Shown here piece after piece: positions 34,029 through 42,430 of a stretch of 42,555 nucleotides of DNA. Origin of the DNA: Bifidobacterium pongonis (GTDB taxonomy: Bacteria > Actinomycetota > Actinomycetes > Actinomycetales > Bifidobacteriaceae); the NCBI RefSeq assembly GCF_019331805.1, contig NZ_JAHBBE010000022.1:1-42555 (forward strand), read 5' to 3'. Made by a program: the position numbers and the translations under genes. The notes beneath the pieces are model-generated. The model saw only the letters and a list, made by a program, of their open reading frames with translations, did not search any database and was not told the DNA's origin. How positions within the stretch are numbered: the stretch's first letter is position 1; each line of letters begins with the position of its first letter.

Positions 34029-35612
34029 TCACTTGGAACGCTTGCGGCGCTTCTTGGGCTTGCCGTGCTCCTTGTCCTCTTTGCCATAGTTTTCACGGTA
34101 ATAGGAGCCGTAATAGTAGTAGGAGCCACCATAGCTGCGGCCGCGCTTCTCGTCGGCAAAGCTGAACACGTAGCCGAGCAGCGGCACGTCGAGCTCGCGC
34201 AGTTCGTTCACGGCCCCGCGCAGCACACGCTTGAAGGTCACGTTCTTGGCGGAGATCATGACCACGCCATTGCCCATCTGACCGAACACCGCGGCATCGT
34301 TCGCCACGGACATAGGCGTGGTGTCGATGATCACATAGTCGTACTGCTGCACCGCCTGATGCACGAGTTCGCGCATCACGCGCGAGTTGAGCAGCACGGA
34401 AGCGTTCTGAATGCGCGGACCGGCCGGCATGATGTGCAGGTTCGGCTTCCAGTAGCGCTGCACCACGTCCTTGACGCTGGCCTGGTTGCTCAGCACGTGA
34501 GCGAGACCGACGTTGCCTTCGAGACCGAGGCGCTTGGCCACGGACGGGTGGCGCAGATCGGCGTCGATGAGCAGCACGGAAGCGCCGTTTTCCGCCAGCG
34601 CAGCCGCCAGGTTGCATGACACGGTGGTCTTGCCTTCGGACGGCATGGACGAGGTGATCACGATCAGACGGCCCTTGTCGCCGTCCTTGGAGGTGACGAA
34701 GGAGAGGTTGGTGCGGATGCGCCTGAATTCCTCGGCCAGCGGGCTGCTGGGCTTGGCGACGATGATCGGCTTGGTGCCTTGCAGCGCTTCGTCCTTCGGG
34801 ATAACACCGGCGATGCTGCCCTTCGCATCGACGGCCTGCAGATCCGCAATGTCCTGAAGCTTACGGGAGAGCACATCACGCAGGAGCGCTGCGAAAATAC
34901 CGAGCACCAGACCGGCCACCACGCCCACGGCGATGTTGAGCTTCTTGTTCGGGTAGCTTTCGGACTCCGGGGTCTTGGCTTTCTGCACCACGGACAGCTT
35001 CACCATGGAACGCTTGCCCGAAGCGTACAGTTCGGAGGACACCACCTTCGACAGGGACTGCGAGATCTCGTTGGCAAGCTGGGCGGCGAGCTGCGGGTCG
35101 GTCGCTTCAACGGAGACGTTCAGCATGTAGGTATCGGTGGGGTTCGATGCCGTCACCATGTCCGCGAGATCGTCGGTGGTGAGGGAATCGTCGTTGATGG
35201 CGTTGACCACGGGCTGCAGCACGGCCTCGGTTTTGATGAGGTTCGGGTAGCTCTTGAGCTGCGTGGCGATGTAGGTGCCGGCGGTGCTTTGGCTGCTGAC
35301 GGTGTTGTCGAGCGCATCGACGTTCGTGTTGTTGTAGCTGGCGAACAGCTGCGCGGTGGCGGTGTACTTCTTCTGCGCGGTGAACGTGAACGCGGCCACC
35401 CCCGCGACCACGAGCACGAACACCATCACCGCCGTAAACAAATGTTTACCGACGATGCGTGCCAGGTCCATGAGGGTCAGACCCTCGTCCGAATCCGATT
35501 CCTGTCTTTCGGCGAGAACCACGTTCTGCGGGACCGTTTCGACGCGGGTTTCCGGGATAAGAACGCGATTTTCGGGGATAAGAATATTCTGCTGAGCTTG
35601 CTCTTCAGCCAC
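34029..35612 (-). CDS. fused Wzz / BY-kinase (capsule regulator)
   Basis: A 527-residue protein. The N-terminal Wzz-like part has membrane segments near residues 60-78 and 226-244 around an outside domain. The cytosolic part is a bacterial tyrosine kinase with Walker A SSMPSEGKTT (about 321-330), Walker A' VLLIDADLRHP and Walker B DYVIIDTTP. The C-terminus carries a tyrosine cluster (SYGGSYYYYGSYYRENYG) and a Lys/Arg-rich tail. Such proteins control chain length and export of surface polysaccharide. The GTG start at 35612 follows AGGAGAG. A short repeat (ILIPEN / VLIPET) marks the N-terminus. No glycosyltransferases lie nearby. Confidence 0.92.
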   Translation of the reverse strand: MAEEQAQQNILIPENRVLIPETRVETVPQNVVLAERQESDSDEGLTLMDLARIVGKHLFTAVMVFVLVVAGVAAFTFTAQKKYTATAQLFASYNNTNVDALDNTVSSQSTAGTYIATQLKSYPNLIKTEAVLQPVVNAINDDSLTTDDLADMVTASNPTDTYMLNVSVEATDPQLAAQLANEISQSLSKVVSSELYASGKRSMVKLSVVQKAKTPESESYPNKKLNIAVGVVAGLVLGIFAALLRDVLSRKLQDIADLQAVDAKGSIAGVIPKDEALQGTKPIIVAKPSSPLAEEFRRIRTNLSFVTSKDGDKGRLIVITSSMPSEGKTTVSCNLAAALAENGASVLLIDADLRHPSVAKRLGLEGNVGLAHVLSNQASVKDVVQRYWKPNLHIMPAGPRIQNASVLLNSRVMRELVHQAVQQYDYVIIDTTPMSVANDAAVFGQMGNGVVMISAKNVTFKRVLRGAVNELRELDVPLLGYVFSFADEKRGRSYGGSYYYYGSYYRENYGKEDKEHGKPKKRRKRSK

Positions 35613-35762
35613 GCTTCTCTCCTGTCTGAATGTCTCAATCACTGGCAGTTTACGGCTAGGTGCAGATTACTAGGGGGTATAAGGGTGAACCTCTGTATAG
35701 TTAAGCGCTCAATCGCAATTGACACAAGAGGTTCGAGCCGGTTTCAGCGCTTTGGGAAAGCG

Positions 35763-37202
35763 CTATTCCCTCCCCTTTCGGATATTCCGCGCACGCCCTC
35801 GAGCTTCCGGCAGGAGCACCACGAAGAGCACCACCGCAAGAACGGCGGTGAGCAGGTCGGCCACCGCCTGGGCCGCGATCACGCCATGGTACCCGGCGAT
35901 GGCTTTGCCCACGAACAGTGTGATGGCGAGCATGACACCCTGTCTGCTGATCGACAGCAACAGCGCGCCGACGGCTTTGCCCGCCGACTGGAATGTGCAG
36001 GTGGTGACGAGCACGATCGCCACGCATACGGTGCTGAGGAGTTGGACGCGAAGCATGCCGGAGCCAAGTTCGACGACGTGGGGGTCAGTGGTGAAGAAGC
36101 CCATAAGAGGGTGCGCGAAGGCGATGAGCAGGGCGGTCATGGCGAGGGCGAGCAGGCTGAGGAAGCTGTAGGCGAATTTGAGGAGGTCTTTGAGACGCTG
36201 CATGTTGCCCGCGCCATAGTTGTAGCCGATGAGCGGCTGGCCACCGAAAGCGAATGCCACGAGGATCATGACGGCGATCATGACGATCTTCAGCGCGATA
36301 CCCATGGCGGCGACCGCGTCGGTGCCGTATGAGAGGAGGCACAGGTTGACCATGATGATGCCGAGGCTTTGCATGAGATTGGTGATGGATGCGGGGATGC
36401 CGATGGCGAGGATGTCGGCCGCCTCGCGGCGGGTGAGGGCGAGTTTGCGGGGGTTGCGGGATTCGCCGGGCTTGCGAGGTTCGCCGGTTCTGGACACGTC
36501 GACCGCACCGGAGCTGACAATCATGAGGCGCGGATCGAGCGAAAGGTTGCGGCTGCGCTTGATGAGGAACCACACGTAGTAGGCGTCGGTGCAAATGTTG
36601 GCGATGACGGTGGCGCCCGCGGAACCGGCCGCACCCCAGCCGAACACGTGGATGAACAGCGGGTTGAGGCAGATATTGATGACGGTTCCCGCAACGGAGC
36701 CGATCGCGGAGGGACCGGCGAATCCTTCGGTGCGCAGAAGATTGGTCGGGGTCATCGACACGATGATGAAGGGCGAGCCGAGAATGATCAGCGAATAGAA
36801 CTGCGAAGCGTACCGCCAAGTGGAGTCATCTGCGCCAAGCATACGCAGGATCGGGTCATGGAATGCGAGGCCCAATATGATGACGAGAATGCCGGTGAGC
36901 ACGGCTCCCCAGAAGCAGAATACGCTGAGTCGACGGCCATCATCGTAGCGCCCTTGGCCGTAGAGGCGCGAAATGACGGAGCTGCCGCCCAAGCCGAAAA
37001 TGTCACCGAGGGCGATCATGACGGTGAAGACCGGGGTTGCGATGGCTACTCCGGCGACCATGTTCGTGTTGCCGGTGTGCGCGATGAAATAGGTGTCCAC
37101 CGTGTTGTAGACGAGCGTGACCATCATGCTGAGTACGACGGGAATGGCCAGGGTCATATACGCGCGCGGGATCGGCGTCTTCTCGAAGAGTTCATTATCC
37201 AT
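35763..37202 (-). CDS. MATE-family multidrug/solute exporter
   Basis: A 479-residue membrane protein with about twelve segments in two MatE halves. The first half has YNTVDTYFIAHTGN and TPTNLLRTEGFAGP, the second PASITNLMQSLGIIMVN and FAFGGQPLIGYNYGAGN, all typical. Members export cations, drugs or metabolites with H+ or Na+. The loop between halves has a short Arg/Pro/Glu/Ser insertion (RTGEPRKPGESRNPRK) encoded by an imperfect 18-bp tandem repeat. The start at 37202 (MDNELFEK) is by homology and has no good ribosome site; the open frame extends to 37421. Intergenic 37203-37538 holds no gene. Confidence 0.93.
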   Translation of the reverse strand: MDNELFEKTPIPRAYMTLAIPVVLSMMVTLVYNTVDTYFIAHTGNTNMVAGVAIATPVFTVMIALGDIFGLGGSSVISRLYGQGRYDDGRRLSVFCFWGAVLTGILVIILGLAFHDPILRMLGADDSTWRYASQFYSLIILGSPFIIVSMTPTNLLRTEGFAGPSAIGSVAGTVINICLNPLFIHVFGWGAAGSAGATVIANICTDAYYVWFLIKRSRNLSLDPRLMIVSSGAVDVSRTGEPRKPGESRNPRKLALTRREAADILAIGIPASITNLMQSLGIIMVNLCLLSYGTDAVAAMGIALKIVMIAVMILVAFAFGGQPLIGYNYGAGNMQRLKDLLKFAYSFLSLLALAMTALLIAFAHPLMGFFTTDPHVVELGSGMLRVQLLSTVCVAIVLVTTCTFQSAGKAVGALLLSISRQGVMLAITLFVGKAIAGYHGVIAAQAVADLLTAVLAVVLFVVLLPEARGRARNIRKGRE

Positions 37203-37538
37203 AACAGCTGTAGAGGGTACATCTGCAAGGGGGACATTTGTTCGAGGAATTGACGTTAGGGTTGGCGGGCGTTGGTAAGGGGTTGCTGGGAGGGTTCGGT
37301 GGAGTGTTTGACAGGAGGCCGGGGAGACCGGCTCCGCTCCCCCGCTTGCCCTTTCCCGGCCTTCCTTTATTCCCATTTGTTCCTCTCTCGCTTTTCTTCC
37401 ATACCCCCGTTGCCCAAGCATGTCGAATGGGTTGGTTCACTGTCCTTCCTTGTATTTGCAGCCTTTACCCGAGGCAGCGATTACCCCCTATGCTGCAGCC
37501 TCGCTCTCGCATTCCTTAGCACTCGTTAGGATGGCATC

Positions 37539-37901
37539 ATGAGACTTCTTGGTAATATTCTGTGGCTGATTTTGGGCGGACTGTTGCTCGCCGCCAGTTG
37601 GGCGGTTATCGGACTGGTGCTGTGCATCACCATTGTGGGCATTCCGCTGGGTATGCAGGCGTTCAAGATGGCGGGACTGACGTTGACCCCGTTCGGCAAG
37701 ACCGTGGAGTACGGCGGCGGCGTGGGATCCGTGCTGCTGAACATCATCTGGTTCGTGCTGGCCGGTGTGTGGATGGCGATTGGCTATGTAGGTGCCGGAC
37801 TACTGAATTGCATCACCATTATTGGCATTCCGTTCGGCATTCAGTCGTTCAAGATGGCCAAGCTGGCTTTGTGGCCGTTTGGTTCGCAGATCCGCGGGTG
37901 A
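37539..37901 (+). CDS. YccF domain-containing membrane protein
   Basis: A 120-residue protein with two copies of the YccF unit: LCITIVGIPLGMQAFKMAGLTLTPFG and NCITIIGIPFGIQSFKMAKLALWPFG, each with a hydrophobic segment before it. YccF proteins are small inner-membrane proteins of unknown role. TTAGGATGG lies upstream of the ATG. Divergent from the MATE exporter, so they share the 336-bp region between. Confidence 0.93.
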   Translation: MRLLGNILWLILGGLLLAASWAVIGLVLCITIVGIPLGMQAFKMAGLTLTPFGKTVEYGGGVGSVLLNIIWFVLAGVWMAIGYVGAGLLNCITIIGIPFGIQSFKMAKLALWPFGSQIRG

Positions 37902-37927
37902 TGTTTGGCGTTCCTGAGCACATTTCG

Positions 37928-37987
37928 TTCCGCCGAACTCCGTTGCATTCCATTGTGCTCCGCTGAGCACTGTTGAACTCCGTTGAT
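37928..37987. repeat. degenerate 10-bp tandem repeat, six units
   Basis: Six in-phase units with consensus near YTCCGTTGAR: TTCCGCCGAA, CTCCGTTGCA, TTCCATTGTG, CTCCGCTGAG, CACTGTTGAA, CTCCGTTGAT. The array begins 26 bp after the YccF stop and is followed 139 bp later by the palindromic element. Confidence 0.65.
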
Positions 37988-38125
37988 ATGCGCCCATGAT
38001 GGCATTATGACGGCACTTTGTGTGTATGACCGGCACTGATTGGCTCTCCCCTGTGTTTTCGGAGGCTGATCGGCGCCGGTTTTTGCTGCTGTTTTGCCGT
38101 TTTTCCGACGTAGGGACCCTACTTC

Positions 38126-38307
38126 GCTTATGTATGGCAGATTTCGACAGTTCGGAAATGCTACTTCGCTTATATATGGCACCAAAAACGGAAAACCCCG
38201 AGTATGACCGTTGGAATTCCGCAGCTCATACTCGGGATATCGAGGAAAGGGTGCCATATATAAGCCACCTAGTAAAAACCAACTCTTCGAATCTGCCATA
38301 AATAAGC
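38126..38307. repeat. 182-bp four-motif palindromic element, copy B
   Basis: The same architecture as 21604-21785: GCTTAT starts at 38126 and 38168; the mirrored ATAAGC ends at 38265 and 38307; the centre GGAATTCC is exactly at 38216.5. All four motifs fit GCTTATNTATGGCA here. CGAGTATG and CATACTCG flank the centre. It is closer to perfect symmetry than copy A. It lies between the YccF and DUF4236 genes. No target duplication is evident at the edges. Confidence 0.85.
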
Positions 38308-38495
38308 CGGGTGGGCATCCTTGCGGAGACTTTTCTCCCGGTCTACGACGTCCCCATTCACCACCGCGATTTCGATGGCGCAATCCACGGGGAACACCAG
38401 AGTGAGATACGCCAGTGCCCGGCAAATACACATGGTTTGCACCATTTTTAGCGCAGCCGCTGCACTTTTCGTCACGCCCATGCACTTTTGTTGGG

Positions 38496-39545
38496 CTAAC
38501 GCATCCAACGCAGGCGGCCGTCGGAGGCGGTACGGCAGGTGAGGATCGACGAGCTCCTGTCTGACTGGGCCGTTGCGCCCGCAGGGGAACAGAATGCACC
38601 ACCGTGCGCCAGTCCTGATGAAACTGCTTGATTCTGCTGGGGCGCTTGGGGCTGAGCCTGCTGGGCTTGCGCCTGTGCCTGCTGCGCGGCTTGAGCTTGA
38701 GCCTGGGCCTGGGCTTCGACTTGGGCCTGTTGCTCGGCTTGGGCTTTCTGCGCGGCTTGGACTGCCTGTTCTTGGGCTTGCTTCTTGGCTTCCTCTCGTT
38801 GGGCGATGTTCTTCTCGCGAGCGTCGAGCTGGGATTGGCGTTCGTCCTGTTCCTGCTGCCGTTTATCCTGCTCGGTCTTCTGCTGGTCGAGCTGGTTCTT
38901 CAGATTCTGGATGTCTTCAAGCTGCTGGTCAAGATCGTTGATCTGCTTTTTCAGCGTATCGTTCTGCCGCTGCTGTTCGGTCAGCTGCAGCTGCAGGTCG
39001 TGGTATTGGGTGCTCGCAGTGGGATCGACCGTGATAGAGCCGATGCAGAAAGCGATGAGCGCGACGATGACAAGCGTGATCCGCCGCTTCCATTTTCCTG
39101 GTTGCTTGCCAGATGATGTGCGACCGCCTTGGGAGGTATTCACCGGAGGCTTGCCCGCTCCCCCGTTGGACGGCCCGGTGGACGAGGATGGTTCAGAAGC
39201 GGCAGACGCATTGGTCTGGTGCGATCCTCTATACGTTTCGGAGGTCGGCACGATAGGTATTTGCTCCTCGGACGTCACAGCGTACATCGGCTCGGCTGAA
39301 TGCTTTCCGTGGGATTTCGCCGAGGATCCGGACGAGGATGTTTTAGCGTGTTTGTTGTCGGAAATCTTATGGCTGTAGCTGATGCCGGTTCCCGGAATGC
39401 TGGCACCCACATACGTCCCCCGCTTGCCAACGGTGACATGCGGCGCGCCGCGTTTGCCGAACGATACACTGCTCACGCCGTCCTTGCCGAGATTAATGCG
39501 CACACCCTTGCCCAGGCTGATGCTCTTACGAACTCGAAACCCCAT
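38496..39545 (-). CDS. DUF4236 coiled-coil membrane protein
   Basis: A 349-residue protein. The N-terminal 60 residues (RVRKSISLGKGVRINLGKDG through VGASIPGTGISYS) are a DUF4236 domain. A Ser/Thr/Gly-rich linker leads to one membrane segment near 150-168 (TLVIVALIAFCIGSITV), then a long coiled coil rich in Q, E, K and D (about 178-260) that turns into an Ala/Gln repeat (260-305). The C-terminal 35 residues (FCSPAGATAQSDRSSSILTC, ending RLRW) form a small cysteine-pair domain common in actinobacterial surface proteins. AGGAGAG precedes the ATG. Function unknown. Confidence 0.85.
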   Translation of the reverse strand: MGFRVRKSISLGKGVRINLGKDGVSSVSFGKRGAPHVTVGKRGTYVGASIPGTGISYSHKISDNKHAKTSSSGSSAKSHGKHSAEPMYAVTSEEQIPIVPTSETYRGSHQTNASAASEPSSSTGPSNGGAGKPPVNTSQGGRTSSGKQPGKWKRRITLVIVALIAFCIGSITVDPTASTQYHDLQLQLTEQQRQNDTLKKQINDLDQQLEDIQNLKNQLDQQKTEQDKRQQEQDERQSQLDAREKNIAQREEAKKQAQEQAVQAAQKAQAEQQAQVEAQAQAQAQAAQQAQAQAQQAQPQAPQQNQAVSSGLAHGGAFCSPAGATAQSDRSSSILTCRTASDGRLRWMR

Positions 39546-40503
39546 GGAACTCTCCTTTGACTACCATCTCTCACAGTCGATTATACGGGGAGACGAGGGC
39601 TGGCCTAGGTAAGAACCGTCCAAATCGGTTGAAAGCCGAGTCCACACATGACGTTCATAGCAATTGCATACTAGCCTCAGAGCTCTTACTTCCAGCGCAA
39701 AGAATGCATTATTCCGTTCCGATATGCAGCATCTTGTGTTCCATGCGTTCCGCTCTCTGGGTGCTACGAAAAGAGCTCCCAGGGTTGGGCACTGTTAGGA
39801 GGCCTAGGGAGCTGCTGTTGGTTGCCATGATACATCAGCCATTTCTTTCACCACCAATTAGGCGCGTCCACAACGGCAGACGAAACCACATCTATCGCAG
39901 ATAGCATATGTGACGTGTTACTGGTTCTTCTCCGGGTTCGCCTCGGCTGGTTCGACCTTGTATGCAATACGAGCACCAACTTCCAGCCTTGAATTTTCAT
40001 TTCAAGGGGCAAAATACAGGCAAGACTCAGCTTCTTCGGCGTAGTCGAATGCGGTTTTTCGTTTCGTCGTGCATGTTGAGCGCAATGCGGTCCGCATCAA
40101 GCACGCCTCACACTTCCTGCGTATGGTTGCACTTTCGTCTGGGTTTCATTCACAACCCCCAAGTCAGCGCAATGCTGCAAATATCACTTTTCTTCGACAC
40201 TTACGTACGGCTTCTGATTTGGCTAGAAGTGTGCTCGGCTTTCCAATACCGTAATTATCTTCCATATGTTTTGCAAACTCCTGATGCGCTATTTTGCCGT
40301 CAAAGTTTTTGATACGGCCACAACGGTTGTAGTCGGCGGTCTTGGTGAAAGAATTTGGAGATGGCCAAGACGGATAGCGACAATAGGGTGTGCATATACT
40401 GGCAGGAGTAGTGCCGGCGAATCTTGCGCTTGGATGAGGCGGGGATTTGCCGATAGCGTTGCTGGGCGTGGTATTCGTAAGGCAGTTAGTAGAGGAATGT
40501 ACT
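39546..40503. other. gene-poor region with a coding-like remnant
   Basis: A stretch of 958 bp without a convincing gene. On the minus strand at about 40164-40320 one frame reads GRIKNFDGKIAHQEFAKHME then DNYGIGKPSTLLAKSEAVRK, which looks like genuine protein, yet the sequence before it is not. It may be the end of a decayed gene. The base composition is lower in GC than the DUF4236 side, and the region borders the ApeA-like gene. Confidence 0.4.
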
Positions 40504-41862
40504 TTGGCGATTGAGAATGAGCTGAATGAAGAATATTGTGATGAAATCAAACGTTTTTCTGCTGGCGCCGATAACAATGTTAGCTTTCTTGCTAACGGTA
40601 CCTACGACGTTGAATGGTATATTCCGTTGCAGGATGGTACATGTCACGCTTGCAAGGGGCAGGTGAGCATTCGGGATCGTACTGGGATTCGCAGTAGTGT
40701 TTCCATCTCGAATGATCTTTTCGAAACGTTTCGCATTGCGAAGCTTTTCCCCGGTGCTCAGGATTCGGAGTGGGGAGGTCTCCCCACCGTCTCCGGGATG
40801 AGGCTGGAAATGTTGAGAGGAACTCTTCTTCAGACCAATCAAACGGTTTTTGCATTAAATCCTGTAATGGATAATTATGTTTTTGAAGTTCATATTAGTG
40901 CACAAACGTTAATCGTTTGTGTGGATGATGTTGCCCGTGTGACGGATGATGAGCCGTGCCCTGTGACGTTTGACGCATTCGAATGCGATATCGAACAGAT
41001 TGACAGGATATTGTCTGGATGTTCTGGCAGCTCGATAAGCGTGAATATTGGCCGTGAATATCCGATTGCCGATTTGATGGATGCTTGGATTGGACCGTTG
41101 CAGATACTGTGTTCCCTCGTTGCGGATCAGATTGAGTTAATTGACTGGGTTTTTGCGCGAGGAAAGATTGGCAGTGCGGATTGCAGATTTCAAGTTGTAG
41201 GCGAGGCCATAATGAATCAACTTGGTCCAGAAGAGTGCGAAGGCGTAAGACGGCAACCTCGGAAGAGCGTTTCTCTTGATGAGATGAAATCGTTTCTTTT
41301 AAAATGGCAAGAGACGCAAAGCCATCCTATCGTTGGAACATATGGGAATTTGGCGTTGCAAAGGGAAGGCCTGTTGCGCTCAAGATTTCTTCTTCTGATT
41401 CAAGCTCTTGAAGGTGAATATAATTCACGGTACAAGATGGAAATTAAGCAATCCGATAAGGAATACAAGAAGGAGAGGAAGGAAATACTGCAAATAATCG
41501 AAGAAAAGGGTATCTTGAGTAATGAACAATTCTCTTTATTAGAATCAGCTTTTCCGAGGAAATCATTTATGCGCGCTACGGCTGATGGTCTTCTGAAGTT
41601 ATGCAAAGAAACTGTTCCAGAAGTGGAAAAAAGGCTTGACGCGAACTCGTTTGTCGCAAGAATCATCCGCGAGCAGGCGGGCGTGAACAGCGCTTTCGCT
41701 GCAGTTATGAATATTCGTAACAAAATAAGTCATGGGGCTCAGGAGTACGATGATCTCGGCTTCCAAGAATTGGTAAATACTTTAGAGACATGGTGCAGAT
41801 ACTTGCTTTTTGAGACGTTGGGGGCTTCAAAGAGCTGCACTGCGGAAATGCTTGATTGGTAG
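40504..41862 (+). CDS. ApeA-like HEPN-domain protein, candidate phage defence
   Basis: A 452-residue protein. The N-terminal half (ANGTYDVEWYIPLQDGTCHACKGQVSI onward) fits an ApeA N-terminal domain: an immunoglobulin-like sheet starting with a G-x-W/Y strand. The C-terminal half is helical with LLLIQALEGEYNSRYK and ends in MNIRNKISHG, giving the HEPN RNase motif R405-x4-H410. ApeA proteins cause abortive infection by RNA cleavage. The start is TTG at 40504, after AGAGGAA (40491-40497); the open frame reaches TTG at 40447. Its codons are AT-rich compared with the core genes, which suggests transfer. The ApeA assignment is from remembered consensus. Confidence 0.75.
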   Translation: MAIENELNEEYCDEIKRFSAGADNNVSFLANGTYDVEWYIPLQDGTCHACKGQVSIRDRTGIRSSVSISNDLFETFRIAKLFPGAQDSEWGGLPTVSGMRLEMLRGTLLQTNQTVFALNPVMDNYVFEVHISAQTLIVCVDDVARVTDDEPCPVTFDAFECDIEQIDRILSGCSGSSISVNIGREYPIADLMDAWIGPLQILCSLVADQIELIDWVFARGKIGSADCRFQVVGEAIMNQLGPEECEGVRRQPRKSVSLDEMKSFLLKWQETQSHPIVGTYGNLALQREGLLRSRFLLLIQALEGEYNSRYKMEIKQSDKEYKKERKEILQIIEEKGILSNEQFSLLESAFPRKSFMRATADGLLKLCKETVPEVEKRLDANSFVARIIREQAGVNSAFAAVMNIRNKISHGAQEYDDLGFQELVNTLETWCRYLLFETLGASKSCTAEMLDW

Positions 41863-41985
41863 CTTGATTGCGTAGACGCAAAACCGCGCTTCCGGTCATT
41901 GGATTCGATTTTCTTCAAATTGGACGGTCGGAAATGCGGTTCAAAGTCGGTTCCTGATAACATCCGTATTCTTGTGTGGTTCAGG

Positions 41986-42000
41986 TTTTCGGGCACTACC
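41986..42000 (-). repeat. solo insertion-sequence end
   Basis: TTTTCGGGCACTACC is the exact reverse complement of the first 15 bases of the insertion-sequence end at 42431. The bases inside it (GTGTGGTTCAGG) differ from the other end. It reads as the right end of an element extending leftwards, but no transposase remains there. It may mark an old deletion or a short non-autonomous element. Confidence 0.55.
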
Positions 42001-42201
42001 TCAATATCCCCGAAGGGCACCAACGCAAGCCAAGCGAGGCGATGCTAGAACTCGTCAACGACGCGAACCGTCGGAATCAGCAGATAGGACGGAAAGTAAT
42101 TGACGACGAAGACGCTGCGACCAATCCTGGATTCGGCTCCATATCAGCATGCTGGACTTACCCAATATCACATTGTCGGAGCTGAAACCACCGGTATAAT
42201 T

Positions 42202-42430
42202 TTATTGGTTTGACGCTTGACTCTTGGTCAGCTGACTAATTTCGTCATTCAGTTTCCGCACAAGGCTATAGGCCACTGTAAATTTGGTTGCATTTCCGTC
42301 TTCCTGAGGATTACGCCATATAGCTTCTGAAGTAATATCGATTCGCTTGGCATACTGGTTGATTTTCCCAATCAGCGCGACAAAGTTTTCGTCATCGGTT
42401 TTCAAAGCACGATTTCCGTCATCGAACATC
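42202..42430 (-). pseudogene. C-terminal gene fragment cut by an insertion sequence
   Basis: An open frame of 75 codons (MFDDGNRALKTDDENFVALI ... to the stop at 42202) is intact up to the insertion-sequence boundary at 42431. The reading frame has normal coding character (KINQYAKRIDITSEAIWRNP, KFTVAYSLVRKLNDEISQL). The rest of the gene would lie beyond the element, outside the window. I do not recognise the family. Confidence 0.55.

Noticed and set aside
34779..36332. A 517-codon open frame on the plus strand
   Set aside because: Runs antisense across the BY-kinase and the MATE gene, including their intergenic region; no coherent protein.
13312..37987. CRISPR array
   Set aside because: No direct repeats of 20-40 bp with regular spacers were seen; the short tandem repeats at 13312 and 37928 have no spacers.
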